Shown: positions 6,916 through 14,758, counted from the first letter of the stretch. The stretch: DNA of 20,682 nucleotides from CAYJLA01 sp964371305 (GCA_964371305.1 CAYJLA010000017.1:1-20682); one strand, 5' to 3'. Numbers and translations: made by a program. The notes: generated by a model not told the origin, from the sequence alone.

Positions 6916-8829
6916 TTATTCACTTACCATAGGTGTAAACAATGCGGTTGCAAGTTCAGGGTAATCAATAAATACATTTCTATTACCGCTATATCCACTA
7001 ATAGAACTATTTCTATTAAGTTCAAATGCATCTACTGGATCTAAGTGATGCCACTCTAGTAAGACTGCATAACTTTCAAACCAATCAGTTGCTTCAAGTT
7101 CGTGGACAAGTTGCATATACATCATAATTCTTGCAATATCACCTTTAACTTCATCACGTACATCAAAGAATGATGAGTTATAAGTTGTAGTTGTAGTTTC
7201 ACCTTTAATAGTTGTTGCTACAGTGCCATTTTCAACGTTACCGAATTTTTTATTTCCACGAAGATCTTTCATTTGCATGTCTGCAGGAAGAATATTATGT
7301 GGTTCATCACGTACAGTTTCTGCGCCAACACCTTCTTGTGGATAAATATGTTCTCTTGCATAATTGCCGTCGTTGTTGCCACCAAAAGTACCTTCACTGT
7401 TTTCTCTAATTGCACCACTAAAAACCAATTGAACGTGGCCATATTCATCATATGCTTGATTACCACTTACCATAGTATCTGATGTATCGCCATAACTAAG
7501 ATTATTTCTTGTTGAAATTAATATATCTATTTCAAATAAGAAATCATCAGAAGTCTTATCAAGATTTGAATAATAGCCATTTGCTATAGATAAATCCATA
7601 CCGTCAATAATAGAACTATCAACAGGAGTATTCATCATACTTGCTTCGTTATTTGGTTTAGTTGGTGTGTATTCACCCATATATATTTCAATTTTATCAA
7701 GTCTTGCATCGAAACGATAATTATTTCTTAAACCAAAGAACTTACTTCCTTCTGGCGCTTTAAATGCATATATAAGGTTATCTAAATTGCCATCAATGTC
7801 AGTTCCATTTAGTTCATCTATCGGTTCACTTCCAAAATGAACACTAGGTAGATATTTAAATGAAGAGGTTTGACTATAATACATAACTATGTAGTTAATA
7901 TCTCTTTTAAATGGTGTAAGATTTTTAATGTATCCACCATCATATCCTTCTAATGGGTTCTGTGGATCAAGCGCTCCAAAGAGTAATCCTGATCCAGATT
8001 TGAATAATGAACTTGATTCATAAAGAACTCCGTTTTGAATTTTCTTTATCGTATCATTATTTCTACTAGAAGATAATTGTAAACCGTTTGGGTTACCTAA
8101 AATGGTAACAACATCTGGATCACTATCTGCTACCACTGGTGGCACATAATCATTTGTAAAATGGATTTCTATCCTTTCAAAAAAACTATCAGCGTGCATA
8201 AAAGATTGAATACTAAAGAAAGTCGATGAAGTTTCAGCTTTAAATGCATATTCATATTGGCCTACTTCACCACCATAATTTACAAGTGACTCATCATATC
8301 CAGCTGGACTCATCGTAGATGTAGAAAAAAATACTGTAGGAAGTACGATTGTACCTCTAGTTTGCGAATAATGTAATACTACATAAGTTATGTTTCTATC
8401 AAATGCATAACTATTAGTTATAAAGCCATTTCGGCTTTCAAAAGCAATATCGCTACCATCATGCATTAACCCATTGTAGTAGAAATTTCTTCCATTTATA
8501 TAACTGCTATATTTGTCGCTAATATAAACATTGAATAAACCCAAGTCAGCAGCTGTAAGTGTCAAAACGTCAGGGTCAAGGTCAACAATGTCTAATGTAG
8601 GATCAGCGCTTGGTTCAGTAACAATTGGTGGTTCTGTTGGAATCACAGTTGGTGTAGTAACAGAAGGATCTGTTGTAGTAACAGAAGGGTCCGTAGTAGT
8701 AACAGAAGGACCAGTTGTAGTTGTAGATGGATTAGTGCCACTAACTGTTGAAGATGGGCCACTTGGTGTGCATGCAGCTAAAACACAAGATATTCCAACT
8801 ACCGCTGCAAATATTTTTAATTTATGCAT
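6916..8829 (-). CDS. Lipoprotein endonuclease I with two N-terminal repeat domains
   Basis: A 637-residue surface nuclease. The lipobox VLAAC gives acylated Cys20. A Ser/Thr/Pro linker (about 21-80) contains tandem TDPSVTT units. Two homologous beta-rich domains follow (about 84-227 and 237-387); each has DPDV, an ITYVVLHYSQ or INYIVMYYSQ strand, YAFKA, and a closing ERIEIHF or DKIEIYM strand. The C-terminal part (about 400-632) is an Endonuclease_1 domain: REHIYPQ (492-498) with the His of the beta-beta-alpha-metal site, DEPHNILPAD, RGNKKFG, GDIARIMMYM (563-572), LLEWHHLDPVDAFELNRN and GNRNVFIDYPELA. The family cuts DNA and RNA without strict sequence specificity. Lipid anchoring places it outside the cell, suiting degradation of external nucleic acid. 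The ribosome site AAAGG is 11 bases from the ATG. It is the first gene of a two-gene operon. Confidence 0.93.
   Translation of the reverse strand: MHKLKIFAAVVGISCVLAACTPSGPSSTVSGTNPSTTTTGPSVTTTDPSVTTTDPSVTTPTVIPTEPPIVTEPSADPTLDIVDLDPDVLTLTAADLGLFNVYISDKYSSYINGRNFYYNGLMHDGSDIAFESRNGFITNSYAFDRNITYVVLHYSQTRGTIVLPTVFFSTSTMSPAGYDESLVNYGGEVGQYEYAFKAETSSTFFSIQSFMHADSFFERIEIHFTNDYVPPVVADSDPDVVTILGNPNGLQLSSSRNNDTIKKIQNGVLYESSSLFKSGSGLLFGALDPQNPLEGYDGGYIKNLTPFKRDINYIVMYYSQTSSFKYLPSVHFGSEPIDELNGTDIDGNLDNLIYAFKAPEGSKFFGLRNNYRFDARLDKIEIYMGEYTPTKPNNEASMMNTPVDSSIIDGMDLSIANGYYSNLDKTSDDFLFEIDILISTRNNLSYGDTSDTMVSGNQAYDEYGHVQLVFSGAIRENSEGTFGGNNDGNYAREHIYPQEGVGAETVRDEPHNILPADMQMKDLRGNKKFGNVENGTVATTIKGETTTTTYNSSFFDVRDEVKGDIARIMMYMQLVHELEATDWFESYAVLLEWHHLDPVDAFELNRNSSISGYSGNRNVFIDYPELATALFTPMVSE
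8654..8716 (-). repeat. Three tandem 21-bp repeats in the nuclease linker
   Basis: Three consecutive 21-bp units (8654-8674, 8675-8695, 8696-8716) differ at a few positions and are followed by a degenerate partial unit. In the endonuclease frame each encodes seven residues of the TDPSVTT type. A whole-codon unit means copy-number change lengthens or shortens the surface linker without a frameshift. Confidence 0.9.
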
Positions 8830-8860
8830 ATTTTATAATACCTTTCAAAAAATCTATTTA

Positions 8861-8888
8861 ATTATAACATATAATTAGTAAATAACAA
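8861..8888 (-). promoter_or_regulatory. Promoter of endonuclease operon
   Basis: On the minus strand TTGTTA (8883-8888), a 16-base spacer and a perfect TATAAT (8861-8866) lie about 32 bases before the start codon. Confidence 0.6.
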
Positions 8889-8943
8889 AACTAAAATACT
8901 AACTGTTTAATTATATGACCCGTACGTGGTTTATCAAAATGAG

Positions 8944-9576
8944 CTACAATTCTAATTCGTTTATACTATCAATTAATTTACAATTTTCTAGTTGTTTGAT
9001 AATTTCTTTATCTTCATAGCCATAAGTTAAAATATAACAAGCAACATTGCTATTAATAGCAAATTCATAATCTACTACACTATCACCTACAAATATACAT
9101 TCATCTTCTTTTACATCGAAATATTTAAACAATAGTTCAAATTGTTGTTTATTAGGCTTAATTTTTATATTCTCTTTTCTTCCAACTACGTAATCAAAAA
9201 CATTAGGAAAAAACATTTGAACAATATTGGTTACATCATCATGTCCCTTATTTGAAATGACTGCGAGTTTATAACGTTTTTTTAGTTCAATTAACTTTTT
9301 CTCAATACCATCATAAATTACTGTGTTTTTATATCTACTATTTAAATATGTGTTTGAGTAAAACGTATAAACCTCTTGTAACAAGTTAAAATCAATCGAA
9401 GTATTAATTGCCCTTTCCACAAGTTTTAGTGGTCCATTGCCTATATATTCAATACATTGTTTTTTATCAATTCTCTTGTAACCAAAATGATCTAAAGTCT
9501 TATTTAGAGAAATTAGTATATCTTCAACTGAATCAATAAGTGTGCCATCAAGGTCAAAAGCTATTACTTTTATCAT
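8944..9576 (-). CDS. HAD-family phosphatase, phosphoglycolate phosphatase-like
   Basis: A 210-residue cytosolic HAD hydrolase, subfamily IA, with a helical cap. Motif I is DLDGT with nucleophile Asp8 and Asp10; motif II is Ser108 in AVISNKG; motif III is Lys140 before Pro141; motif IV is GDSVVD with Asp165 and Asp169 for magnesium. The C1-type cap spans about residues 16-85. This layout fits Gph/PgmB-type enzymes that dephosphorylate small phosphorylated metabolites; the true substrate cannot be read from sequence, so no symbol is given. The start at 9576 has no Shine-Dalgarno but has an extended -10-like element ending 6 bases upstream. It is divergent from the potassium channel gene with only 46 bases between start codons. 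Confidence 0.88.
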   Translation of the reverse strand: MIKVIAFDLDGTLIDSVEDILISLNKTLDHFGYKRIDKKQCIEYIGNGPLKLVERAINTSIDFNLLQEVYTFYSNTYLNSRYKNTVIYDGIEKKLIELKKRYKLAVISNKGHDDVTNIVQMFFPNVFDYVVGRKENIKIKPNKQQFELLFKYFDVKEDECIFVGDSVVDYEFAINSNVACYILTYGYEDKEIIKQLENCKLIDSINELEL

Positions 9577-9582
9577 AATTAT

Positions 9583-9591
9583 ATAATATCA
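9583..9591 (-). promoter_or_regulatory. Candidate extended -10 element for a leaderless HAD transcript
   Basis: On the minus strand TGA-TATTAT occupies 9583-9591, and TATTAT ends 6 bases before the HAD ATG. No convincing -35 is visible, as is usual with an extended -10. The region is very AT-rich and also carries TATAAT on the plus strand for the channel gene. Confidence 0.4.
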
Positions 9592-9622
9592 TATAATTGA
9601 TTGATTAATTATAGGAGGGAAT

Positions 9623-10132
9623 ATGAAAAAACGTCATACTTTTTATTTAATCTTAAAACAGTCTGGAATGATACCAGCTTTAACTGTTTTTATACTTTGT
9701 GTTTTTGGTGCAGCAACTTTGCTTTATTATTTTCCATCTGGAACACATAATCTTCATACTTATCAAGATTCCTTGTGGTTTATTTTTGTTAGTGTGTTTA
9801 CTGTTGGTTATGGTGATATATACGTTACAGGATTGCTACCAAGATTAATTACTGTTTTTATTACAATTTATGGAGTAATATTAGTTGCATTAATTCCTGG
9901 TATTTTTGCAGCATACTTTCAAGAAGTGGCAAAACAACAAAAACAAGAAACTGCTTTAACTATTTATCATAAACTTAAAAACTTACCAAACCTTACAAAA
10001 GATGAATTAGAAATGATTTCAAATGAAATTATACAAGAAGAAAAATCTCGTGGCTTTTTTAATCAATTTCACGCTGATCGTAAAAAACGTTTAAATAAAT
10101 TCTCTGATAGCAAAGAAGAAAAAACTAAGTAA
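9623..10132 (+). CDS. Two-TM potassium channel subunit without an RCK domain
   Basis: A 169-residue membrane protein with the fold of a KcsA/Kch-type pore. There is a first transmembrane helix at about 17-36, a pore helix at about 48-59, the selectivity filter TVGYGD at 60-65 and a second helix at about 72-98. Four copies would form a K+-selective channel in the cell membrane. The cytosolic tail (about 99-169) is highly charged and helical, with LPNLTKDELEMISNEIIQEE and a basic end. It lacks a Rossmann nucleotide-binding RCK/TrkA-N domain and any cyclic-nucleotide domain. There are no voltage-sensor helices. AGGAGGG lies 5-6 bases before the ATG. It is transcribed alone, away from the HAD gene. 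Gating cannot be deduced; the tail may form a tetrameric bundle. Confidence 0.9.
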   Translation: MKKRHTFYLILKQSGMIPALTVFILCVFGAATLLYYFPSGTHNLHTYQDSLWFIFVSVFTVGYGDIYVTGLLPRLITVFITIYGVILVALIPGIFAAYFQEVAKQQKQETALTIYHKLKNLPNLTKDELEMISNEIIQEEKSRGFFNQFHADRKKRLNKFSDSKEEKTK

Positions 10133-10348
10133 TTAAATATTTCACTTTTGCGCTGTTTTTTGTCATTTTTTCACCTAAAATTGTAAAAATTAATGTGTTT
10201 TGAACAAAAAAGTGCAAATTTTACATAAAAATATCAAAATATAACAATAAAATACATTAAAAATAAATTAAAATACTAAAATTGGCACATTTTATAGTAG
10301 CCATCGTGCTTTAATACGCATTTCATTTTTTTGCCAATAAATTTCTAC

Positions 10349-10377
10349 TTTACAACTACTTTAAAAACTTTAATATT
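10349..10377 (+). promoter_or_regulatory. Candidate promoter of the Ntn amide hydrolase gene
   Basis: TTTACA (10349-10354) is followed after 16-17 bases by TAATAT or AATATT (10371-10377), about 21 bases before the start. The 266-base region 10133-10398 otherwise holds only AT-rich DNA, with a distant TTGGCA/TGCCAA pair around 10283-10336 that I do not interpret. Confidence 0.4.
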
Positions 10378-10398
10378 GAAATATTGGAGGCTAGTTAA

Positions 10399-11691
10399 AT
10401 GAATAAAACAGCAAAAAAAGTAATATTAATTACATCATTATCACTTGTAGGAGTACTTGCCATTGGAGCGGCTACAGTAGGTATTATTTGGAGAAATGAA
10501 ATTGGATCAGTTGCATCAATTAAATTACTAACAAAAGAAAACAACGAAATAAATGCAGGACCTGTATATGAAATGACTGTACAAGGTGACTACTATTTTG
10601 ATAAATTTTTAGAACAAGGCGGCGCAAAAAATGATGATGAATTATTACAATTCGTTGTAGATAATATTACCAAGGGAATTATCCCAATCGATATGTCTGC
10701 TCCTAGTATTGGTTGCAGCGCGTTTACCTCTGTTACTCCAGAAGGTGACAGACTTTTTGGTAGAAACTATGACTTTTCAAGAACTACATCTATGATTGTT
10801 AAAACTAATCCAGGAGAAGGAAGATATGCTTCTATTTCATCTGTTGATTTGACATTTTTAGGAATTGGCGAAGGAACATATTTAGACGGCTTAATGGCTA
10901 ATGTTACTGCATTAGCAAGTGCTTACGCCCCACTTGATGGAATTAATGAAATGGGTGTATCAACTGGAATATTCATGTCTTACCAGTCTCCGGGAGGAAA
11001 TGATTCTATTCCAACTAATCAAAACACTGACAAGCCTGATATTACTTCTACTACTATGATGAGAATGATATTAGATTATGCATCAAGTGTTGATGAAGCT
11101 GTTGAATTAGTTGAAAAATACGATTTTCATGATTCAGCAGAAACTTCATTCCATTATATGGTTGCAGATAAAACTGGAAAAAGTGCAATTTTAGAATGGG
11201 TACCTGAAACAAATGCAAATGACGCTACTGACACTGATGGCAGCAAAAGAATATTAAAAGTCACATATAATAACGACGATTCATCTCTTGATACTTCGTA
11301 TTTTGATGATAGCGTTATGGCTCCAGGACACGAGGGAAATAACGATTTCCAATACGTTACCAATTTCATGGTTGAACCGGGATACTATGATGGTGTTGAT
11401 ACTGATTACATTAATGGTCTTGATAGATACAACTATATTGCAAACACTATAAATCCAGATGGTACAAATACTAAAGGAGAAATGACATATCAAGAATCTT
11501 TAAATTTACTTGAAGATGTAGGTAGAAGGACATGGAATGTACATCCAGGAAACAATCCTGATGGCATTACAATATGGAGTGCTTTATACAACTTAACTGA
11601 TCTTACAATGACATGGGTCGGAAACGAACAATTCGATAATGAGGATCATGTATTTGAATACGATTTAAAAGAAGTATTCAATATAAAATAA
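10399..11691 (+). CDS. Membrane-anchored linear amide C-N hydrolase (choloylglycine hydrolase superfamily)
   Basis: A 430-residue Ntn hydrolase related to penicillin V acylase, bile salt hydrolase and the acyltransferase/amidase group. Residues 8-31 are a signal anchor, so the enzyme faces outside. The nucleophile is Cys106 in IGCSAFT. Arg122 and Asp125 in GRNYDF lie 16 and 19 residues later, the same spacing as the catalytic Cys, Arg and Asp of bile salt hydrolases. Further marks are NEMGVST, HYMVADKTGKSAILEW and VTNFMV, the likely oxyanion Asn region. In this superfamily Cys must become N-terminal, so about 74 residues between anchor and Cys106 act as a propeptide. Substrate is unknown: an N-acyl amino acid, acyl-homoserine lactone, bile salt or peptide amide are all possible. 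GGAGG lies before the ATG; a terminator follows. Confidence 0.87.
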   Translation: MNKTAKKVILITSLSLVGVLAIGAATVGIIWRNEIGSVASIKLLTKENNEINAGPVYEMTVQGDYYFDKFLEQGGAKNDDELLQFVVDNITKGIIPIDMSAPSIGCSAFTSVTPEGDRLFGRNYDFSRTTSMIVKTNPGEGRYASISSVDLTFLGIGEGTYLDGLMANVTALASAYAPLDGINEMGVSTGIFMSYQSPGGNDSIPTNQNTDKPDITSTTMMRMILDYASSVDEAVELVEKYDFHDSAETSFHYMVADKTGKSAILEWVPETNANDATDTDGSKRILKVTYNNDDSSLDTSYFDDSVMAPGHEGNNDFQYVTNFMVEPGYYDGVDTDYINGLDRYNYIANTINPDGTNTKGEMTYQESLNLLEDVGRRTWNVHPGNNPDGITIWSALYNLTDLTMTWVGNEQFDNEDHVFEYDLKEVFNIK

Positions 11692-11713
11692 TCATAAGTT
11701 AATCTCTACTACT

Positions 11714-11743
11714 ACCCCTTTTTTCATTAAAAGGGGTTTTCTT
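11714..11743 (+). terminator. Intrinsic terminator of the Ntn amide hydrolase gene
   Basis: ACCCCTTTT, loop TTCATT, AAAAGGGGT (11714-11737), then TTTTC and more Ts: a 9-bp stem starting 22 bases after the stop codon. Confidence 0.9.
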
Positions 11744-11778
11744 TATATATTTAACTTTATAAAACGAGTAATTTTAAG

Positions 11779-11784
11779 TATTAT
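11779..11784 (+). promoter_or_regulatory. Candidate -10 for a leaderless U32/permease/chorismate mutase mRNA
   Basis: TATTAT ends 7 bases before the ATG at 11792 and no Shine-Dalgarno is present between them. No good -35 is visible at the expected distance. Confidence 0.35.
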
Positions 11785-11791
11785 ATTTTAT

Positions 11792-13018
11792 ATGAGAAAA
11801 ATTGAATTACTTGCTCCAGTAGGAGATTTTGAAAGGCTAATTACAGCAATACATTTTGGTTGTGACGCTGTATATTTTGCAGGGAAAAAGTTTGGTTTAA
11901 GAGCTTTTGCAGATAACTTTGATGAAGAAGAAATGATTAAAGCAGTTGATTATGCAAAAGGCCACAATGTGAAAGTATACATTACTGTAAACATTTTAGC
12001 ACATAATATAGATTTTGACGGGATGAGTGAATACTTGAAGTTTTTAGATTCGATCGGTGTCGATGGTGTCATTGTAAGTGATTTGGGTATTGCAAGTTTG
12101 GTCAAGCAACTTACAAATCTTGAACTACATGTTTCAACCCAAGCAAATATTACAAATATATACGCTGCTAAAACATGGGTAAATTTAGGTGCGAAACGCT
12201 TAGTATTAGCAAGAGAATTAACAATAGAAGAGATAAAAGAAATTAAAAATGCTGTAGGTGAAGATATCGATATTGAATGTTTCTGCCATGGAGCTATGTG
12301 TATTTCTTACAGTGGAAGATGTTTGCTTTCTAATTACTTAACCGGAAGAGATTCAAATAAAGGTGAATGCGCTCAACCATGTAGATGGGATTATGCAATA
12401 AGTGTGAATGATGATAACAGAAGAGAACAATATTTTCCAATTCAAGAAGACGGAAGAGGAACATACATATTAAATAGCAAAGACTTATGTTTAATCAATC
12501 ATATAAGAGAACTTTGTGAAGCTGGTATTTCTAGTTTTAAGATTGAAGGCAGAATGAAATCAAATTACTATGTTGCTACCGTAATAAACGCCTATAGAAG
12601 AGCAATTGATAATTACATCAATAACTCTTCACCTACTTTTGATTATTTAGAAGAATTAAGAAAGACATCTAACAGAGTATTTGCAAGAGGTTTTTATTTT
12701 GGAGACGGTGATAAAACAAATATTCATACATCCTCATCTACTCAAACTCATCAATATATTGCGCTTGTAGTGGAACCAAGTGAAAATGGATATGTTACTG
12801 TCGAATTAAGAAATAAATTTAGAATAGGTGATGAATTAGAGATTTTGTCTTCTAATGAAAACTTTAATAAATCTTTTATTGTTGAAGAAATATTAGACAA
12901 AGACACAAAAGAGTCGTACGAAGAAGTTAAAAAAGTTAAGCAAAGAATTTATGTAAAAACTAATCTTCAACTAAACGCTAATGACGTTTTAAGAAGGAAA
13001 GAGATTAATGAAAACTAA
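11792..13018 (+). CDS. trhP: Peptidase U32 family protein, tRNA U34 5-hydroxylation (TrhP type)
   Basis: A 408-residue cytosolic U32 protein. The N-terminal TIM-barrel part begins IELLAPVGDFERLITAIHFGCDAVYFAG. The signature block HGAMCISYSGRCLLSNYLTG is followed by GECAQPCRWDY, giving Cys170, Cys177, Cys193 and Cys197 as the likely iron-sulfur ligands; Cys163 and Cys165 are extra. SFKIEGRMKS follows at about 245. In E. coli and B. subtilis, TrhP-type U32 proteins use prephenate in making 5-hydroxyuridine at tRNA position 34. Notably, a chorismate mutase, which makes prephenate, lies two genes downstream in the same operon. Despite the name, protease activity is doubtful for this group. The stop overlaps the permease gene by 11 bases. 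It has no Shine-Dalgarno, with a -10-like element just upstream. Confidence 0.85.
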   Translation: MRKIELLAPVGDFERLITAIHFGCDAVYFAGKKFGLRAFADNFDEEEMIKAVDYAKGHNVKVYITVNILAHNIDFDGMSEYLKFLDSIGVDGVIVSDLGIASLVKQLTNLELHVSTQANITNIYAAKTWVNLGAKRLVLARELTIEEIKEIKNAVGEDIDIECFCHGAMCISYSGRCLLSNYLTGRDSNKGECAQPCRWDYAISVNDDNRREQYFPIQEDGRGTYILNSKDLCLINHIRELCEAGISSFKIEGRMKSNYYVATVINAYRRAIDNYINNSSPTFDYLEELRKTSNRVFARGFYFGDGDKTNIHTSSSTQTHQYIALVVEPSENGYVTVELRNKFRIGDELEILSSNENFNKSFIVEEILDKDTKESYEEVKKVKQRIYVKTNLQLNANDVLRRKEINEN

Positions 13019-14453
13019 GTTAAAAGATAACGTTATATTTAGGTGGATAATGATTCCTTTATGTATTGGCTTATGTTTTTTTGGTAAATTTATTCCAATA
13101 GAAGGTTTAAGTCAAGATGCTGTTGGTGTACTGTTTATATTTTTAGGTTCATTGATTTTATGGCTAACAATAGGAATTGACTGGCCTAGTTTATTATGTA
13201 TATTATCACTTGGTTTTCTTGATACTATTGGTTTTTCAAAAGTTATAAGTTCTAGTTTTGGTAGTTCTACTTTTGTATTCTTACTTTTTACATTTGTATG
13301 CACGTATGCTTTATCTAAAACAAGTCTAATCAAAAGAATTGCTGTTACATTTGTTAACTCTAGATTGGCTCGTAAAAACGGTTATTATTTTTTATTTTTG
13401 TTTTTGTTTTCAGTTTTACTTGTAGGTTTATTTACATCTCCTTCTGTTTTATTTGTTGTAATTTTACCTATTTTAAATCAAATACTGGAAGTTACTAACA
13501 TTAATAAAAAAGACAAGATTGCAAAGTTTTTAATGATTGGTCTTGGATTTACAGTTTCAATAAGCAGTGGCATGACTCCGATTGCCCATGTTTTTCCTAT
13601 TCTTGCAATAAACGCTGCAGGTATTGATGTATCCCCTATTGCGTATATGGGGCTTGCGATTCCTGTAGGTTTAATACTATTTATTTTAATGTTTATTTTA
13701 CTTGTGGTTATTATAAGACCTGATGTTAGTGTTTTAAAAAATACATCGTTAGAACAATTAAAAAATGAGTTACCAAAAGTTAATAAAAAAGATATTACAG
13801 TTCTTTCGATATTTATTATTGTTTTATTGTTATGGATTGTTCCTTCCCTATTTAGAGATCTTTCAGAAGATTTTTATCAAATGATAAATAAATATGGAAG
13901 CGCAATGCCACCTCTTCTTGGGACTGTTGCTCTTTGTATTATAAGAATTGATAATGAACCTTTGTTAAAAATCGAAGATGCATTAAAAAATGGCATACCG
14001 TGGAGCGCATTAATCATGTGTGCTAGTACACTTGCTTTAGGTTCTGCTCTTACAAATGCGGATATTGGTCTTCAAGTATATTTAACTGACAATTTAAGTC
14101 CAATATTAAATAACTTACCAGCGATTGCCCTATTAATTATTTTTGCTTCCTGGGCAGCTCTACAAACTAATCTATCTTCAAACATGGTAACTGCTACACT
14201 GGTAGCTACTGTAGCTGGAACTATATTAGTAGGAACTCAAGTTAATATTTCTTTAGAGGCCATTGTATGCGTTATTGGTATGTTAGCTAGTTTTGCTTTT
14301 GCCACACCACCTTCAATGCCTCACATCGCAATAATAAGCGGAAGCGAATCTTGCACTACTAAAGATGTATTATTGCTAGGTTCAATCATGATGATCTTTG
14401 CGGTTGTTGTCTCTTTGTTAGTTGGTTATCCACTTGGTACACTTATATTTTAG
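13008..14453 (+). CDS. SLC13/DASS-family permease with divergent SNT motifs
   Basis: A 481-residue integral membrane protein with about 11-12 hydrophobic segments in two halves, the layout of divalent-anion:sodium symporters. The family's first SNT-type site, after a re-entrant hairpin, aligns with Thr143-Ser144-Pro145-Ser146 (TSPSVLFVVILP). The second aligns with Ser391-Asn392-Met393 (LSSNMVTATL). SGMTPIAHVFP (187-197) and FATPPSMPHIA are other conserved-looking turns. Canonical members import succinate, citrate, sulfate or similar anions with sodium. The altered sites make substrate and coupling ion uncertain. The ATG lies 11 bases inside the end of the U32 gene, with AAGGA before it, so translation is probably coupled. 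The chorismate mutase gene starts 12 bases after its stop. Transport of a pathway intermediate would fit the operon but is inference. Confidence 0.82.
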   Translation: MKTKLKDNVIFRWIMIPLCIGLCFFGKFIPIEGLSQDAVGVLFIFLGSLILWLTIGIDWPSLLCILSLGFLDTIGFSKVISSSFGSSTFVFLLFTFVCTYALSKTSLIKRIAVTFVNSRLARKNGYYFLFLFLFSVLLVGLFTSPSVLFVVILPILNQILEVTNINKKDKIAKFLMIGLGFTVSISSGMTPIAHVFPILAINAAGIDVSPIAYMGLAIPVGLILFILMFILLVVIIRPDVSVLKNTSLEQLKNELPKVNKKDITVLSIFIIVLLLWIVPSLFRDLSEDFYQMINKYGSAMPPLLGTVALCIIRIDNEPLLKIEDALKNGIPWSALIMCASTLALGSALTNADIGLQVYLTDNLSPILNNLPAIALLIIFASWAALQTNLSSNMVTATLVATVAGTILVGTQVNISLEAIVCVIGMLASFAFATPPSMPHIAIISGSESCTTKDVLLLGSIMMIFAVVVSLLVGYPLGTLIF

Positions 14454-14465
14454 GAGAATAAGATA

Positions 14466-14744
14466 ATGAATAAATTAGAAGTATGTAGAGAGAAAATTGA
14501 CTCAATTGATACAAAAATTATTGAGTTATATGAACAAAGAATGGAAGTAGTAAAAGATGTAATTAAGTATAAAATCGAGAACAATATTGCTGTGCTAGAT
14601 GCAAGTAGAGAAAGCCTGATGCTTGAAAAAAACCTTGCAAAAATCAATAATAATGATTTAAAACGATATTATGAAGATGTATTAAAAGGTTATCTAAGCG
14701 CAAGCAAAAAACTTCAAGAAGATATATTAAAAGCAAATAACTAA
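14466..14744 (+). CDS. aroQ: Monofunctional chorismate mutase, AroQ class
   Basis: A 92-residue all-helical enzyme that converts chorismate to prephenate in the cytosol. The full AroQ active-site set is visible when aligned with the E. coli P-protein domain: Arg8 (R11), Arg25 (R28), Lys36 (K39), Asp45 (D48), Arg48 (R51), Glu49 (E52), Ser80 (S84) and Gln84 (Q88). It has no prephenate dehydratase, dehydrogenase or DAHP synthase fusion. AGGAG lies 9 bases before the ATG. It is the third gene of the U32-permease-mutase unit, 12 bases behind the permease. No shikimate, Phe or Tyr biosynthesis gene is nearby. Since TrhP-type U32 proteins need prephenate, this mutase may supply tRNA modification rather than amino acid synthesis (inference). 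Confidence 0.9.
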   Translation: MNKLEVCREKIDSIDTKIIELYEQRMEVVKDVIKYKIENNIAVLDASRESLMLEKNLAKINNNDLKRYYEDVLKGYLSASKKLQEDILKANN

Positions 14745-14758
14745 TTAAGTTAAATTGA

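Noticed and set aside
6906..6923. In-frame GTG start that would add six residues to the helical-repeat protein
   Set aside because: It overlaps the endonuclease stop and uses up the AAGGAG site that is correctly spaced for the ATG at 6905, which also gives a normal signal peptide.
7212..7482. Several 65-69 codon frames on both strands inside the endonuclease gene
   Set aside because: They overlap the conserved catalytic domain and lack ribosome sites or recognisable protein features.
8654..8716. Short tandem repeats considered as a CRISPR-like array
   Set aside because: Units are directly adjacent without spacers and encode an in-frame peptide repeat.
8918..8931. Near-palindrome around CGTACG upstream of the endonuclease promoter
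   Set aside because: Only about three base pairs flank a central CGTACG when aligned properly, so an operator cannot be supported.
10133..10398. Possible small RNA or hidden gene in the gap before the Ntn hydrolase gene
   Set aside because: The stretch is low-complexity AT-rich DNA; only scattered short inverted repeats and a weak promoter are visible.
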